A stretch of 64,000 bases of DNA. Origin: Enterococcus sp. MMGLQ5-1. GTDB taxonomy: Bacteria > Bacillota > Bacilli > Lactobacillales > Streptococcaceae. Each line of letters opens with the position of its first letter. Position 1 is the stretch's first letter. Location: positions 372,001 through 436,000 of the forward strand of contig NZ_JABJXU010000001.1 in assembly GCF_013155265.1 (NCBI RefSeq), given 5' to 3'. The notes under the pieces are model-generated. The model made no database searches. It had not been told where the DNA came from and worked only from the letters and a program-made list of their open reading frames with translations. The position numbers were made by a program, and so were the translations under genes. Positions 56,443-64,000 of this stretch are shown here, piece by piece.

Positions 56443-57024
56443 TTGAAACAGACAGTCAATTTACAAAAATTAACAATTACTGCAATTTTAATTGCACTAG
56501 GTATTTTAATTCCGATGATTATGCCTAAAATTACCATTCCACCTGCTTCATTTACTTTAGCCTCACACGTACCTGTTATGATTGCGATGTTTATTTCGCC
56601 TGTAGTCGCTATTTTAGTTGCACTAGGCACTAGTTTGGGATTTTTTCTTACTGGTTTACCTGTTGTTATTGCCTTACGTGCTTTATCACATGTCATTTTT
56701 GCTTTTATTGGTGCTATTTATATTCAAAAACACGGCAATCAGCTTGAACCAGGTAAAAAAATTTTTCCAAATTGGCGTTTTCAATTTTTTAATTTCTGGA
56801 TTGGCTTGATCCATGCTGGTGTTGAGAGTATCGTCGTTTTAGTGTTTTACCTAGGACAGCCTAATCCAGTCGATGTGAATTTTTATTATTATGTTTTTGT
56901 TCTAATCGGTGGCGGTGGCTTAATTCATAGTTTAGTTGACTTTAACATTGCCTATTTCGTGGTTATTAAGCTGAAACAAATTATGCCAAATTCGGTATTT
57001 GTCAAGCTAAAAAAAGAAGCATAG
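56443..57024 (+). CDS. ECF transporter S component (NiaX-like, probably niacin)
   Basis: A 193-residue integral membrane protein with about five to six helices. The early segment MPKITIPPASFTLASHVPVM and the AMFISPVVA that follows resemble NiaX-type substrate-capture proteins of group II ECF transporters, which use a shared EcfAAT module encoded elsewhere. The substrate call is tentative. TTG 56443, nine bases after AGGAG, is the likely start; an ATG at 56434 touches the ribosome binding site. It is alone between two terminators. Confidence 0.7.
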   Translation: MKQTVNLQKLTITAILIALGILIPMIMPKITIPPASFTLASHVPVMIAMFISPVVAILVALGTSLGFFLTGLPVVIALRALSHVIFAFIGAIYIQKHGNQLEPGKKIFPNWRFQFFNFWIGLIHAGVESIVVLVFYLGQPNPVDVNFYYYVFVLIGGGGLIHSLVDFNIAYFVVIKLKQIMPNSVFVKLKKEA

Positions 57025-57032
57025 CTTAATAT

Positions 57033-57103
57033 AATAAAAAAGTGATTAAGATATAGAGAATTACCGTTAGAGTAATAGCTTTAATTCTGATCACTTTTTT
57101 ATT
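57033..57103. terminator. Bidirectional terminator
   Basis: AATAAAAAAGTGAT pairs with ATCACTTTTTTATT around a partly paired interior. It lies between the convergent ECF and acylphosphatase genes. Confidence 0.8.
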
Positions 57104-57123
57104 GTAAAAATACCTGAATAAAA

Positions 57124-57399
57124 TCAATTTCTAATTTCAAAGCTATTAACCTCTAAAATTTTTGGATTGGTGGTAATTTTTAATTCATCTACCTTTCCCC
57201 ATGGCGCTGGTGATTGCTTTAAGACCTCCAAAAAGGTTGCCATTGGTTCATTTTCACCAATTGCTTCAACGCCAACAGAGCCATCCTCACAATTCCAGAC
57301 GCCACCACGGATGCCGAGCTTATCAGCAGCCATCTTTGTTGAATAGCGAAAACCAACACCCTGAACTCTACCAGTTACTTTTATGGTCAATTTTTTCAT
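57124..57399 (-). CDS. Acylphosphatase
   Basis: A 91-residue ferredoxin-like-fold enzyme that hydrolyses acyl phosphates. The catalytic Arg is in RVQGVGFRYST (about residues 11-21) and the catalytic Asn in GVWNCEDGSVGVEA (about 33-46). Both are intact. AAAGGAAA precedes the ATG. It is a single gene, divergent from rnc. Confidence 0.93.
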   Translation of the reverse strand: MKKLTIKVTGRVQGVGFRYSTKMAADKLGIRGGVWNCEDGSVGVEAIGENEPMATFLEVLKQSPAPWGKVDELKITTNPKILEVNSFEIRN

Positions 57400-57571
57400 T
57401 TATTTTCCTTTCGTCAATGCTAATAATATCAATAATTAAACAAATAGCCATATGGTTGACTGACCTTAACACTCCAAAGATATTATAGCTGAAATTCAGC
57501 ATAAATGCCTTAATTTAGTGTATAATAATGAATAGCTGAATTTTATATAATATAGCATTTGGGGGGCTAAG

Positions 57572-58264
57572 ATGAATCAAAGTCTAATTTATGAATTAAA
57601 GGATCATTTTAATATTATTTTTTCAGATATTACTACTCTAGAAACAGCATTTACACATTCTAGCTATGTCAATGAGCATCGTTTCTTAAACATTTCAGAT
57701 AATGAACGTTTGGAATTTTTAGGTGACGCTGTCTTACAACTGATTATTTCTCGCTACCTTTTTGAAAAATATCCGGCTGAACCAGAGGGTGTTTTATCCA
57801 GAAAAAGAAGCTCGATTGTCCGTGAAGAAAGTCTTGCGGGCTTTACAAGGGATTGTCATTTTGATCAGTATGTGAAATTAGGCAAGGGAGAAGAGGCGAC
57901 AGGTGGTCGAACTAGAAATTCGCTTTTGTGTGATTTATTTGAATCGTTTTTAGGCGCGCTCCTAATTGATCAGGGCTATGAAAAGGTTGAACAATTTATT
58001 AATCAGGTGATGATACCAAAAGTAGAAAACGATGCTTATGAACGAGTGATTGATTACAAAACACAGCTTCAAGAAGTTTTGCAGCAAAATGGTGAAATCA
58101 TCATTCAATATCAGGAAGAACGGCAGATTGGTCCGGCGCATGAACGCATTTTTGAAATGAGTGTTTCGGCAGATGGTCAGATAATCGGTATTGGCTCTGG
58201 CAAATCCAAGAAAACAGCAGAACAAAGTGCTGCTAAAAATGCACTAGACAAGTTGATGCAATAA
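57572..58264 (+). CDS. rnc: Ribonuclease III
   Basis: A 230-residue double-strand-specific endoribonuclease that processes rRNA precursors and structured mRNAs. The catalytic signature [12 protein letters not shown] is near residues 45-56 and the second acidic cluster [13 protein letters not shown] near 117-129. A C-terminal dsRNA-binding domain (about 157-228) ends the protein. It heads the rnc-smc-cof-ftsY order typical of Streptococcaceae. Confidence 0.97.
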   Translation: MNQSLIYELKDHFNIIFSDITTLETAFTHSSYVNEHRFLNISDNERLEFLGDAVLQLIISRYLFEKYPAEPEGVLSRKRSSIVREESLAGFTRDCHFDQYVKLGKGEEATGGRTRNSLLCDLFESFLGALLIDQGYEKVEQFINQVMIPKVENDAYERVIDYKTQLQEVLQQNGEIIIQYQEERQIGPAHERIFEMSVSADGQIIGIGSGKSKKTAEQSAAKNALDKLMQ

Positions 58265-58268
58265 ACAG

Positions 58269-58320
58269 GTAATTGTTAATTATTAATTGCTAATTATTAA
58301 TTGTTAATTGTTAATTGTTA
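58269..58320 (+). repeat. AT-rich heptad microsatellite between rnc and smc
   Basis: About seven units of a TTAATTG-like heptamer (variants TTAATTA, CTAATTA), ending just before the smc ribosome binding site AAAGGAG. Confidence 0.7.
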
Positions 58321-58330
58321 AAGGAGTATT

Positions 58331-61300
58331 ATGTATTTAAAAAAAATTGAAATTAATGGTTTTAAATCCTTTGCAAATCAAACTCAAATTGATTTAGAAA
58401 TGGGAGTCACTGGCATAGTAGGTCCGAATGGCTCTGGCAAAAGTAATATTACAGAAAGTCTACGCTGGGTTTTGGGGGAACAGTCTGCTAAGAGTTTAAG
58501 AGGGGCTAAAATGCCTGATATTATTTTTGCTGGTAGCGGTACGCGTAAACCACTGGGGATGGCAGAGGTTACCTTAACCTTGGAAAATTCAGATCGATAT
58601 TTAGCAATTGACCATGATGAAATTGTAATTACTAGACGCCTATTTAAAACAGGTGATTCAGAATTTTTAATTAATCAAAAAAAGGTACGCTTGAAGGATA
58701 TTCAAGGTCTTTTTATGGATACAGGCTTGGGAAGAGATTCTTTTTCAATCATTTCGCAGGGCAAGGTTGAAGCTATTTTTAATTCAAAGCCAGAGGAAAG
58801 ACGTGGTATCTTTGAAGAAGCGGCTGGTGTTTTGAAATATAAGGTTCGGAAAAAGGAAGCTGCTCAAAAAATATTAGAAACGAACGAAAACATTGATCGT
58901 TTGGCTGATATTATTTATGAATTAAATCAGCAATTGGCACCTCTGAAAGTGCAAAGTGAGAAGGCACAACGTTATTTGACATTATTTGAACAGTTTAAGA
59001 CAAAGGATATTCAATTAAATATTCAACTAATTCACCAATATAAATCAAGCCTTGAGCATAAAAGGGAACTGGTCAATGAATTGAACGCTGAATTACTGGC
59101 GCTTAGCACACAATTTGAGCAAAATGATCAGCATTTTTTAGAATTAAAGCAGAGCCGTCGTCAATTAGAGACTGTGATAGAGGAAAATCAAAATCAGCTT
59201 TTAATCACTTCTCAGCTAATTTCAGAGCTTGAAAATCAAATTCAGCTGACTGAGGCAAGTAAAAATTTTAATTTACAGAATTTATCGGAAAAAGAAGACC
59301 AAAGGGCTGAAAAAATGGCTGAAAAAGCGCAGCTTGAGCTCGAATTAGGGGCTAGCCTTGAGTCAGAAAAGATTTTTAAAGCACAGCTTGAGCGAATAAA
59401 AAGTGATTTGACACAAATAGAAGCTGAGATGACTCAGTTTGCGCAAACACCAGAGGCGATTTTGAAGACACTTCGTGCTGATTATTTAAAGACTGTTCAA
59501 GAGGAGGCTGAGCTAGGCAACCAAAGATCATTATTAGAGCAAAAACTGACCACGGCAGAAAAAGAACAAGGTGTACAGGCTGAAAAAATGCAGGCTTTAA
59601 GCCAGAATCAAAATTCCATTGAGCTTGAGTCTAAAGCCTTGGTTCATGAAATTGCAGCACAAAATCAGCTTTTGCAAGCTTCAATTAAAAGCTATCAGTC
59701 AGCTGAGAAAAGTCTTTCCGATGAAAAGGTACATTTTTCAGAGATACAAACAGCATATTTTAAAAAATTAGATGAAAAGCGCATAACGCAATCAAAGCTA
59801 GAAAGCTTAAAGTCAATTCAAGACAATCATTCTAATTATTATCGAGGCGTAAAGGAATTATTGAATCGTAAATCAACGATTGACGGTTTGATTGGAACAG
59901 TTGCAGACCTAATTGATTTTGATTCTAAAATTGAGCTTGCAGTCGAGGTAGCGATTGGTGGCGTTGCTCAACAGCTAGTTGTTAATGATGAAAAAGTTGC
60001 TGCAAAGTGTATTCAATTTCTGAAGGATAACAAGCTTGGTCGTGCGACCTTTCTACCTCTAACTACGATTAAACCGAGAAGCCTAAATCCTGCAACGCAG
60101 GCTCAGCTAGAAAAAGTCGAGGGCTTTATCGGAATTTTGTCTGAAATGATTCATTATGATGCCAAATTAAGCCCTGTTTTTGCTAATTTAGTAGGTACAA
60201 CGGTGCTTGCTAAGGATTTTAAGACAGCGAATCAATTGGCAAAAATTGCTCGCTTTCAAGTAAGAATTGTGACCTTAACAGGTGAATTGATTGCGCCAGG
60301 TGGTTCAATGTCTGGTGGTTCACGAAATAAACAGACTAATTTCTTTACAAAGAATGAAATTGCAGGACTGTCACAAAAAGTAAAAGAAAATGAATCACAA
60401 ATTGCAGCGTTTGAGCTTGACTTAAAGGCTATTCAGACTAAAATCGAACAAATGACTGCCAAGCTTGAAGCTAAGCGTAATCAAGGGGAAAAGGCCCGGC
60501 TTAAGCAAAGTGAGCTGCAGTTTCAAGCAGCTCAGCTTCAAACACAGCTTGAGCATTTGGCTAACGAGCGCTTAATATTAAATGGTGCAATTGAGGCCAT
60601 TGATTTAACCAATATTGAAGCTAAAATTCAAGGCATTTCAGAGTCGATTAATCTAATTTCAACTAAAAAAGAAGCTATTGATAAAGAGGTAACTGCGATT
60701 TCTGCTTCACAAGAGGCAGTTGCTCAAAAACGGCAAGCAATTGAGCAGCGCTTTCATCAAGCTAAATCTGATTTGCAGGTGACGGAAATTAAGTTAAATC
60801 AGGCGACGCAATTAATTGAGACGAACAGGAAAAAAATTGCAGACGTTGAGCAAGCGATTGACCAATTTGATAGTCTTAAGCGTTCTCTTGAGCATTCGGA
60901 GCTTGAGAAGACAAGCTCAATTCAGGACTTATCGGGTGAGCTTTCTGTTGCAACAGAAAAGCGTGAGGAGCTGGAAACAAAGCAAATTCAATTGAAATTT
61001 CAGCGTGAGGATTTTGAAGCACAGCAGGATGAATTGTCACAAGTGATTAATCAAGTCCGACAAGCAATTCAAAAACAGGAAACGGCAAAGACTAAACTAG
61101 AGCTAGAAATAAAGCAGATTCAGTCCAAGCTTAATGAACAATTAGTTTATTTAGCAGAGGAATATCAGCTTAATAATCAGCAATTAGAGCGCATGACAAT
61201 CGATGATCAGACCGATTTCGCTGAATTGAAGCAGTCGGTTAGTCAATTACGTCAACAAATCAAAGGCTTAGGACCAGTTAATTTAGAAGCAATCGAGCAG

Positions 61301-61882
61301 TTTGAGACAATCAATCAGCGCTATGAATTTTTAACACAACAAAGAGAAGATTTAGAACGGGCGAAGGCCTTGCTTGAAACAACGATTAACGAAATGGATG
61401 GGGAGGTCAAGGCCCGCTTTTTATCAACCTTTGAGGCAATTAGACTAGCGTTTAAGCAAACCTTTCCTCAAATGTTTAATGGTGGTGTTGCTGAGTTAAT
61501 CCTAACCAATCCTGAGGATTTGCTAAATACTGGAATTGAAATTGAGGTGGAACCACCGGGAAAAAAAATTCAGAGCTTAAATTTGATGAGTGGGGGCGAA
61601 AAAGCTTTAACTGCTCTTGCCCTTCTTTTTGCGATTATTAAAGTGCGCACGATACCTTTTGTCGTCTTAGATGAGGTGGAGGCGGCTTTAGATGAAGCTA
61701 ATGTGGCTCGCTTTGGGAATTATTTGCAAACCTTTGAGAACAAAAATCAATTTATTGTGGTGACACATCGAAAAGGGACGATGGAGGCCTGTGATGTGCT
61801 TTATGGTGTCACGATGCATGAGTCAGGCGTTTCCAAATTAGTTTCGGTGAAGCTAAAAAAGGCTGAGGCCTTAGTCAAATAA
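58331..61882 (+). CDS. smc: Chromosome segregation ATPase SMC
   Basis: A 1183-residue condensin subunit that organises and segregates the chromosome as a dimer with ScpA and ScpB. The head is formed by Walker A GPNGSGKSN (about 32-40) at one end and the signature LMSGGEKALTALAL with Walker B FVVLDEVEAALDE at the other (about 1078-1125). Two long coiled coils flank a hinge near 500-660, with GGSMSGGSRN close to its end. AAAGGAG precedes the ATG. The same order as in streptococci supports co-expression with rnc and ftsY. Confidence 0.98.
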   Translation: MYLKKIEINGFKSFANQTQIDLEMGVTGIVGPNGSGKSNITESLRWVLGEQSAKSLRGAKMPDIIFAGSGTRKPLGMAEVTLTLENSDRYLAIDHDEIVITRRLFKTGDSEFLINQKKVRLKDIQGLFMDTGLGRDSFSIISQGKVEAIFNSKPEERRGIFEEAAGVLKYKVRKKEAAQKILETNENIDRLADIIYELNQQLAPLKVQSEKAQRYLTLFEQFKTKDIQLNIQLIHQYKSSLEHKRELVNELNAELLALSTQFEQNDQHFLELKQSRRQLETVIEENQNQLLITSQLISELENQIQLTEASKNFNLQNLSEKEDQRAEKMAEKAQLELELGASLESEKIFKAQLERIKSDLTQIEAEMTQFAQTPEAILKTLRADYLKTVQEEAELGNQRSLLEQKLTTAEKEQGVQAEKMQALSQNQNSIELESKALVHEIAAQNQLLQASIKSYQSAEKSLSDEKVHFSEIQTAYFKKLDEKRITQSKLESLKSIQDNHSNYYRGVKELLNRKSTIDGLIGTVADLIDFDSKIELAVEVAIGGVAQQLVVNDEKVAAKCIQFLKDNKLGRATFLPLTTIKPRSLNPATQAQLEKVEGFIGILSEMIHYDAKLSPVFANLVGTTVLAKDFKTANQLAKIARFQVRIVTLTGELIAPGGSMSGGSRNKQTNFFTKNEIAGLSQKVKENESQIAAFELDLKAIQTKIEQMTAKLEAKRNQGEKARLKQSELQFQAAQLQTQLEHLANERLILNGAIEAIDLTNIEAKIQGISESINLISTKKEAIDKEVTAISASQEAVAQKRQAIEQRFHQAKSDLQVTEIKLNQATQLIETNRKKIADVEQAIDQFDSLKRSLEHSELEKTSSIQDLSGELSVATEKREELETKQIQLKFQREDFEAQQDELSQVINQVRQAIQKQETAKTKLELEIKQIQSKLNEQLVYLAEEYQLNNQQLERMTIDDQTDFAELKQSVSQLRQQIKGLGPVNLEAIEQFETINQRYEFLTQQREDLERAKALLETTINEMDGEVKARFLSTFEAIRLAFKQTFPQMFNGGVAELILTNPEDLLNTGIEIEVEPPGKKIQSLNLMSGGEKALTALALLFAIIKVRTIPFVVLDEVEAALDEANVARFGNYLQTFENKNQFIVVTHRKGTMEACDVLYGVTMHESGVSKLVSVKLKKAEALVK

Positions 61883-61910
61883 GAATTAATAATAGAAAAA
61901 TGAGGTAGTG

Positions 61911-62711
61911 ATGATTAAGCTAATCGGAATCGATTTAGATGGTACTTTATTGGATGATAAAAAGACAATTTCAGATCGTAATTTTCAAGCAATCGCACAA
62001 GCTAAAGCTAAAGGGGTTAAGGTAGTGATTACAACCGGTCGTCCCTTAAAAGCGATTGAGCATCTGTTAGAAGCGCTTGATTTATATGATGATGAAGATT
62101 TTAGCATTACTTTTAATGGTGGCTTAGTTCAAAAAAATCAAACAGGTGATATTTTAGCTAAAACACCGATGAAATTTGAGCAGCTAGAAGTGCTAAATAA
62201 TTTAACAAAGGCGTTAGGTATTCCGCTTGATGTAATCAGTGATGGTACTGTCTACCAAATTCAAGGCAATCATCAATCATGGTATCAGCGCGCTAATCCA
62301 ATTTTAAGCTTTACCCCAATTACTTTTGAACAGCTAGACCAAAATTTAGTATACAATAAAGCAATTTCAGCCTATGATGCTAAAATTTTAGATCAAAGTA
62401 TTGCAAAAATTTCAGATTTTTATTACGAGCATTTTGAGATTATTAAATCAAGAGATATTTTACTTGAATTTATGCCTAAGGACGTAACGAAGGCAAGCGG
62501 CTTAGCTCAGCTAGCAGATTTACTGAACATCAAGCAAGATGAAGTGATGACAATTGGTGATGAAGAGAATGATTTATCAATGATTGAATGGGCTGGCTTG
62601 GGCGTTGCAATGGGCAACGCGGTTGAACTGATTCGCTCGGCAAGTAATGTAACAACTTTAGATAATAACCACGATGGTGTTGCCTTGGCAATTGAAAAAT
62701 ATGTTTTATGA
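61911..62711 (+). CDS. Cof-type HAD-superfamily phosphatase
   Basis: A 266-residue HAD phosphatase of the Cof (IIB) group, likely acting on sugar phosphates or nucleotide-like substrates. The nucleophile motif is IGIDLDGTLLD, motif II VVITTGRP, the Lys in the later KDVTKASGL, and the acidic motif GDEENDLSMI. A GTG immediately upstream (61908) could also start it. It sits between smc and ftsY, where many streptococci have one or two such genes. Confidence 0.92.
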   Translation: MIKLIGIDLDGTLLDDKKTISDRNFQAIAQAKAKGVKVVITTGRPLKAIEHLLEALDLYDDEDFSITFNGGLVQKNQTGDILAKTPMKFEQLEVLNNLTKALGIPLDVISDGTVYQIQGNHQSWYQRANPILSFTPITFEQLDQNLVYNKAISAYDAKILDQSIAKISDFYYEHFEIIKSRDILLEFMPKDVTKASGLAQLADLLNIKQDEVMTIGDEENDLSMIEWAGLGVAMGNAVELIRSASNVTTLDNNHDGVALAIEKYVL

Positions 62712-62733
62712 CTGCAATTAGAGGAGTACAATA

Positions 62734-63993
62734 ATGGGATTATTTGATAAATTAAAAAAAGCTTTTACTAAACCGGATGACTATGTTGCGCCGCTAGATT
62801 CTACCGAAGCACCGCTTAGTGAAGCTCATTCTGAGGTTGAGGTAACTGAAAAGAACGCGGCCGAGCTTGATTTACCGCTTGACGAGGTTACTGAGGGTGA
62901 ACAGGAGGGCGTTATCGATGACGAGGCTGCTGAAGAAGCGAGTGATGAAACAACAATAACTTTGAGTGAGCCTAAATCGGCTGATTTAGATACTAAGCAG
63001 GCTGAGATAGTCATTGAAGCGCAGGCTTCTGCTTCGTTAGTGCCTGAAACGAAATCGATTATTCAAGAAAAATACGAGAAGGGGCTCAAAAAGACACGAA
63101 AAACCTTCGGAGAGCGCCTAAATGAATTATTTGCCAATTTTCGTAGTGTTGATGAGGATTTCTTTGAAGAGCTTGAAGAAGCCTTGATTGGCGCCGACGT
63201 CGGTTTTGAAGTCTCATTAAAGATTTCTGAAGCTCTACGTCAGGAAGTTAAGCTAAAAAATGCTAAAAATAAAGCACAAATTCGCAATACGATTATTGAG
63301 AAAATGGTTTCTCTTTATGAGGCAGATGGTATTGATGAAAATAATGATTTAAATCTGCAATCTGGCTTAACAGTTATGCTCTTTGTTGGTGTTAATGGTG
63401 TGGGCAAAACAACGTCAATTGGCAAATTAGCGCATACCTTTAAACAGCAAGGTAAAAAGGTGATGCTAGCCGCAGCAGATACTTTTCGTGCCGGCGCCAT
63501 TAATCAATTAGTTGAATGGGGTAATCGGGCTGATGTTGAGGTTGTCCGTGGTCCAGAGGGGGGGGATCCTGCCGCAGTAGTTTTTGACGCTATTGAGAGC
63601 GCTAAGGCTGAACAGGTGGATATTCTATTAATTGATACTGCTGGACGTTTACAAAATAAGGTTAACCTCATGAAAGAGCTGGAAAAAATTAATCGCGTAA
63701 TTCAACGTGAGTTGCCAGATGCGCCTCATGAAACGCTTTTAGTTTTAGATGCCACAACTGGACAAAATGCGATTGAGCAAGCGAAGCAATTTAAAGAGGT
63801 CACTGGTTTGACTGGACTAGTATTATCTAAATTAGACGGTACAGCAAAGGGTGGGATTGTCTTAGCGATTCGTAGCTCGCTTCATTTACCTGTTAAGTTA
63901 GTTGGACTAGGTGAAGGTATTAATGATTTAGAAGCCTTTAATCCAGAAAACTTTATTATTGGGTTATTTAAAGATTTATTGGTTGTTGAATAA
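62734..63993 (+). CDS. ftsY: Signal recognition particle receptor FtsY
   Basis: A 419-residue GTPase that receives SRP-ribosome complexes at the membrane for cotranslational insertion. An acidic A domain (about 1-110, rich in Glu and Asp) is followed by the NG domain: G1 GVNGVGKTTSIGKLA near 210, LIDTAGR, and SKLDGTAKGG (G4/G5). The last helix ends in GLFKDLLVVE. AGAGGAG precedes the ATG. The complete stop codon lies 8 bases from the window end. Confidence 0.97.
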   Translation: MGLFDKLKKAFTKPDDYVAPLDSTEAPLSEAHSEVEVTEKNAAELDLPLDEVTEGEQEGVIDDEAAEEASDETTITLSEPKSADLDTKQAEIVIEAQASASLVPETKSIIQEKYEKGLKKTRKTFGERLNELFANFRSVDEDFFEELEEALIGADVGFEVSLKISEALRQEVKLKNAKNKAQIRNTIIEKMVSLYEADGIDENNDLNLQSGLTVMLFVGVNGVGKTTSIGKLAHTFKQQGKKVMLAAADTFRAGAINQLVEWGNRADVEVVRGPEGGDPAAVVFDAIESAKAEQVDILLIDTAGRLQNKVNLMKELEKINRVIQRELPDAPHETLLVLDATTGQNAIEQAKQFKEVTGLTGLVLSKLDGTAKGGIVLAIRSSLHLPVKLVGLGEGINDLEAFNPENFIIGLFKDLLVVE

Positions 63994-64000
63994 TAAAAAA

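Overview
The window is chromosomal DNA of a low-GC Gram-positive bacterium. Nearly every conserved gene points to the Lactobacillales: a PolC-type polymerase, RpoE (delta), CshA, a short ProB without a PUA domain, RNase M5 next to KsgA, a T-box-led hisS-aspS pair, an exact PurR box, and the order rnc-smc-Cof phosphatase-ftsY that is familiar from Streptococcus and Lactococcus. A Streptococcaceae-like host is my inference. No rRNA, tRNA, CRISPR array, phage or transposase gene was seen.

Layout. 1-3.1 kb: tail of trigger factor, an APC amino-acid permease and a lipase-fold (DUF2974) protein. 3.2-3.5 kb: a decayed inorganic pyrophosphatase. 3.6-15.8 kb: cshA, an OatA-like acyltransferase, a tRNA methyltransferase/GIY-YIG pair, plsC-like, a nucleoid-associated protein, nfo and polC. 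16-19 kb (minus strand): a FusB-type EF-G-binding protein with its own leader peptide, a MATE exporter with an operator-like palindrome, and a cold-shock protein. 19.2-24 kb: 5-formyl-THF cyclo-ligase, rhomboid, yqgQ, glucokinase and rhodanese-like, then fhs. 24.2-27.3 kb: a secreted-type nuclease, and pnp behind a folded three-way-junction leader.

27.4-34.3 kb is the most unusual coding region. A promoter and strong ribosome binding site open a leader reading frame that runs through 25 copies of a CAC(A/C)G pentanucleotide, across a terminator-like hairpin, and stops just before a composite surface protein with an internal LPKTG sorting signal, collagen-like Gly repeats and a DUF6273-like end. 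Three glycosylation genes follow in one operon (a CsbB-like GT2, a GT4-like enzyme and a GT-C-like membrane protein). It looks like a phase-variable surface-protein/glycan locus.

34.3-45.9 kb: T-box-hisS-aspS-yitT, a PcsB/3D-domain wall protein, an AEC transporter, a purine permease with PurR box, a methyltransferase, RNase H, a PPP phosphatase and a PRC-barrel protein. 47.2-52.5 kb: proBA (minus), DUF3397, rpoE and pyrG. 54-64 kb: tatD-rnmV-ksgA, an ECF S-component, acylphosphatase and rnc-smc-cof-ftsY.

Two long intergenic stretches (46.0-47.2 and 52.5-53.9 kb), plus 18.4-18.8 kb, are packed with non-coding hairpin repeats. One family (A) has conserved ends but different hairpin cores. A second (B) forms perfect 120-bp tandem copies. 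A third is a 12-unit, 61-bp tandem hairpin array. One family-A copy sits inside a family-B copy with a TA/TTA target duplication, which shows the element is, or was, mobile.
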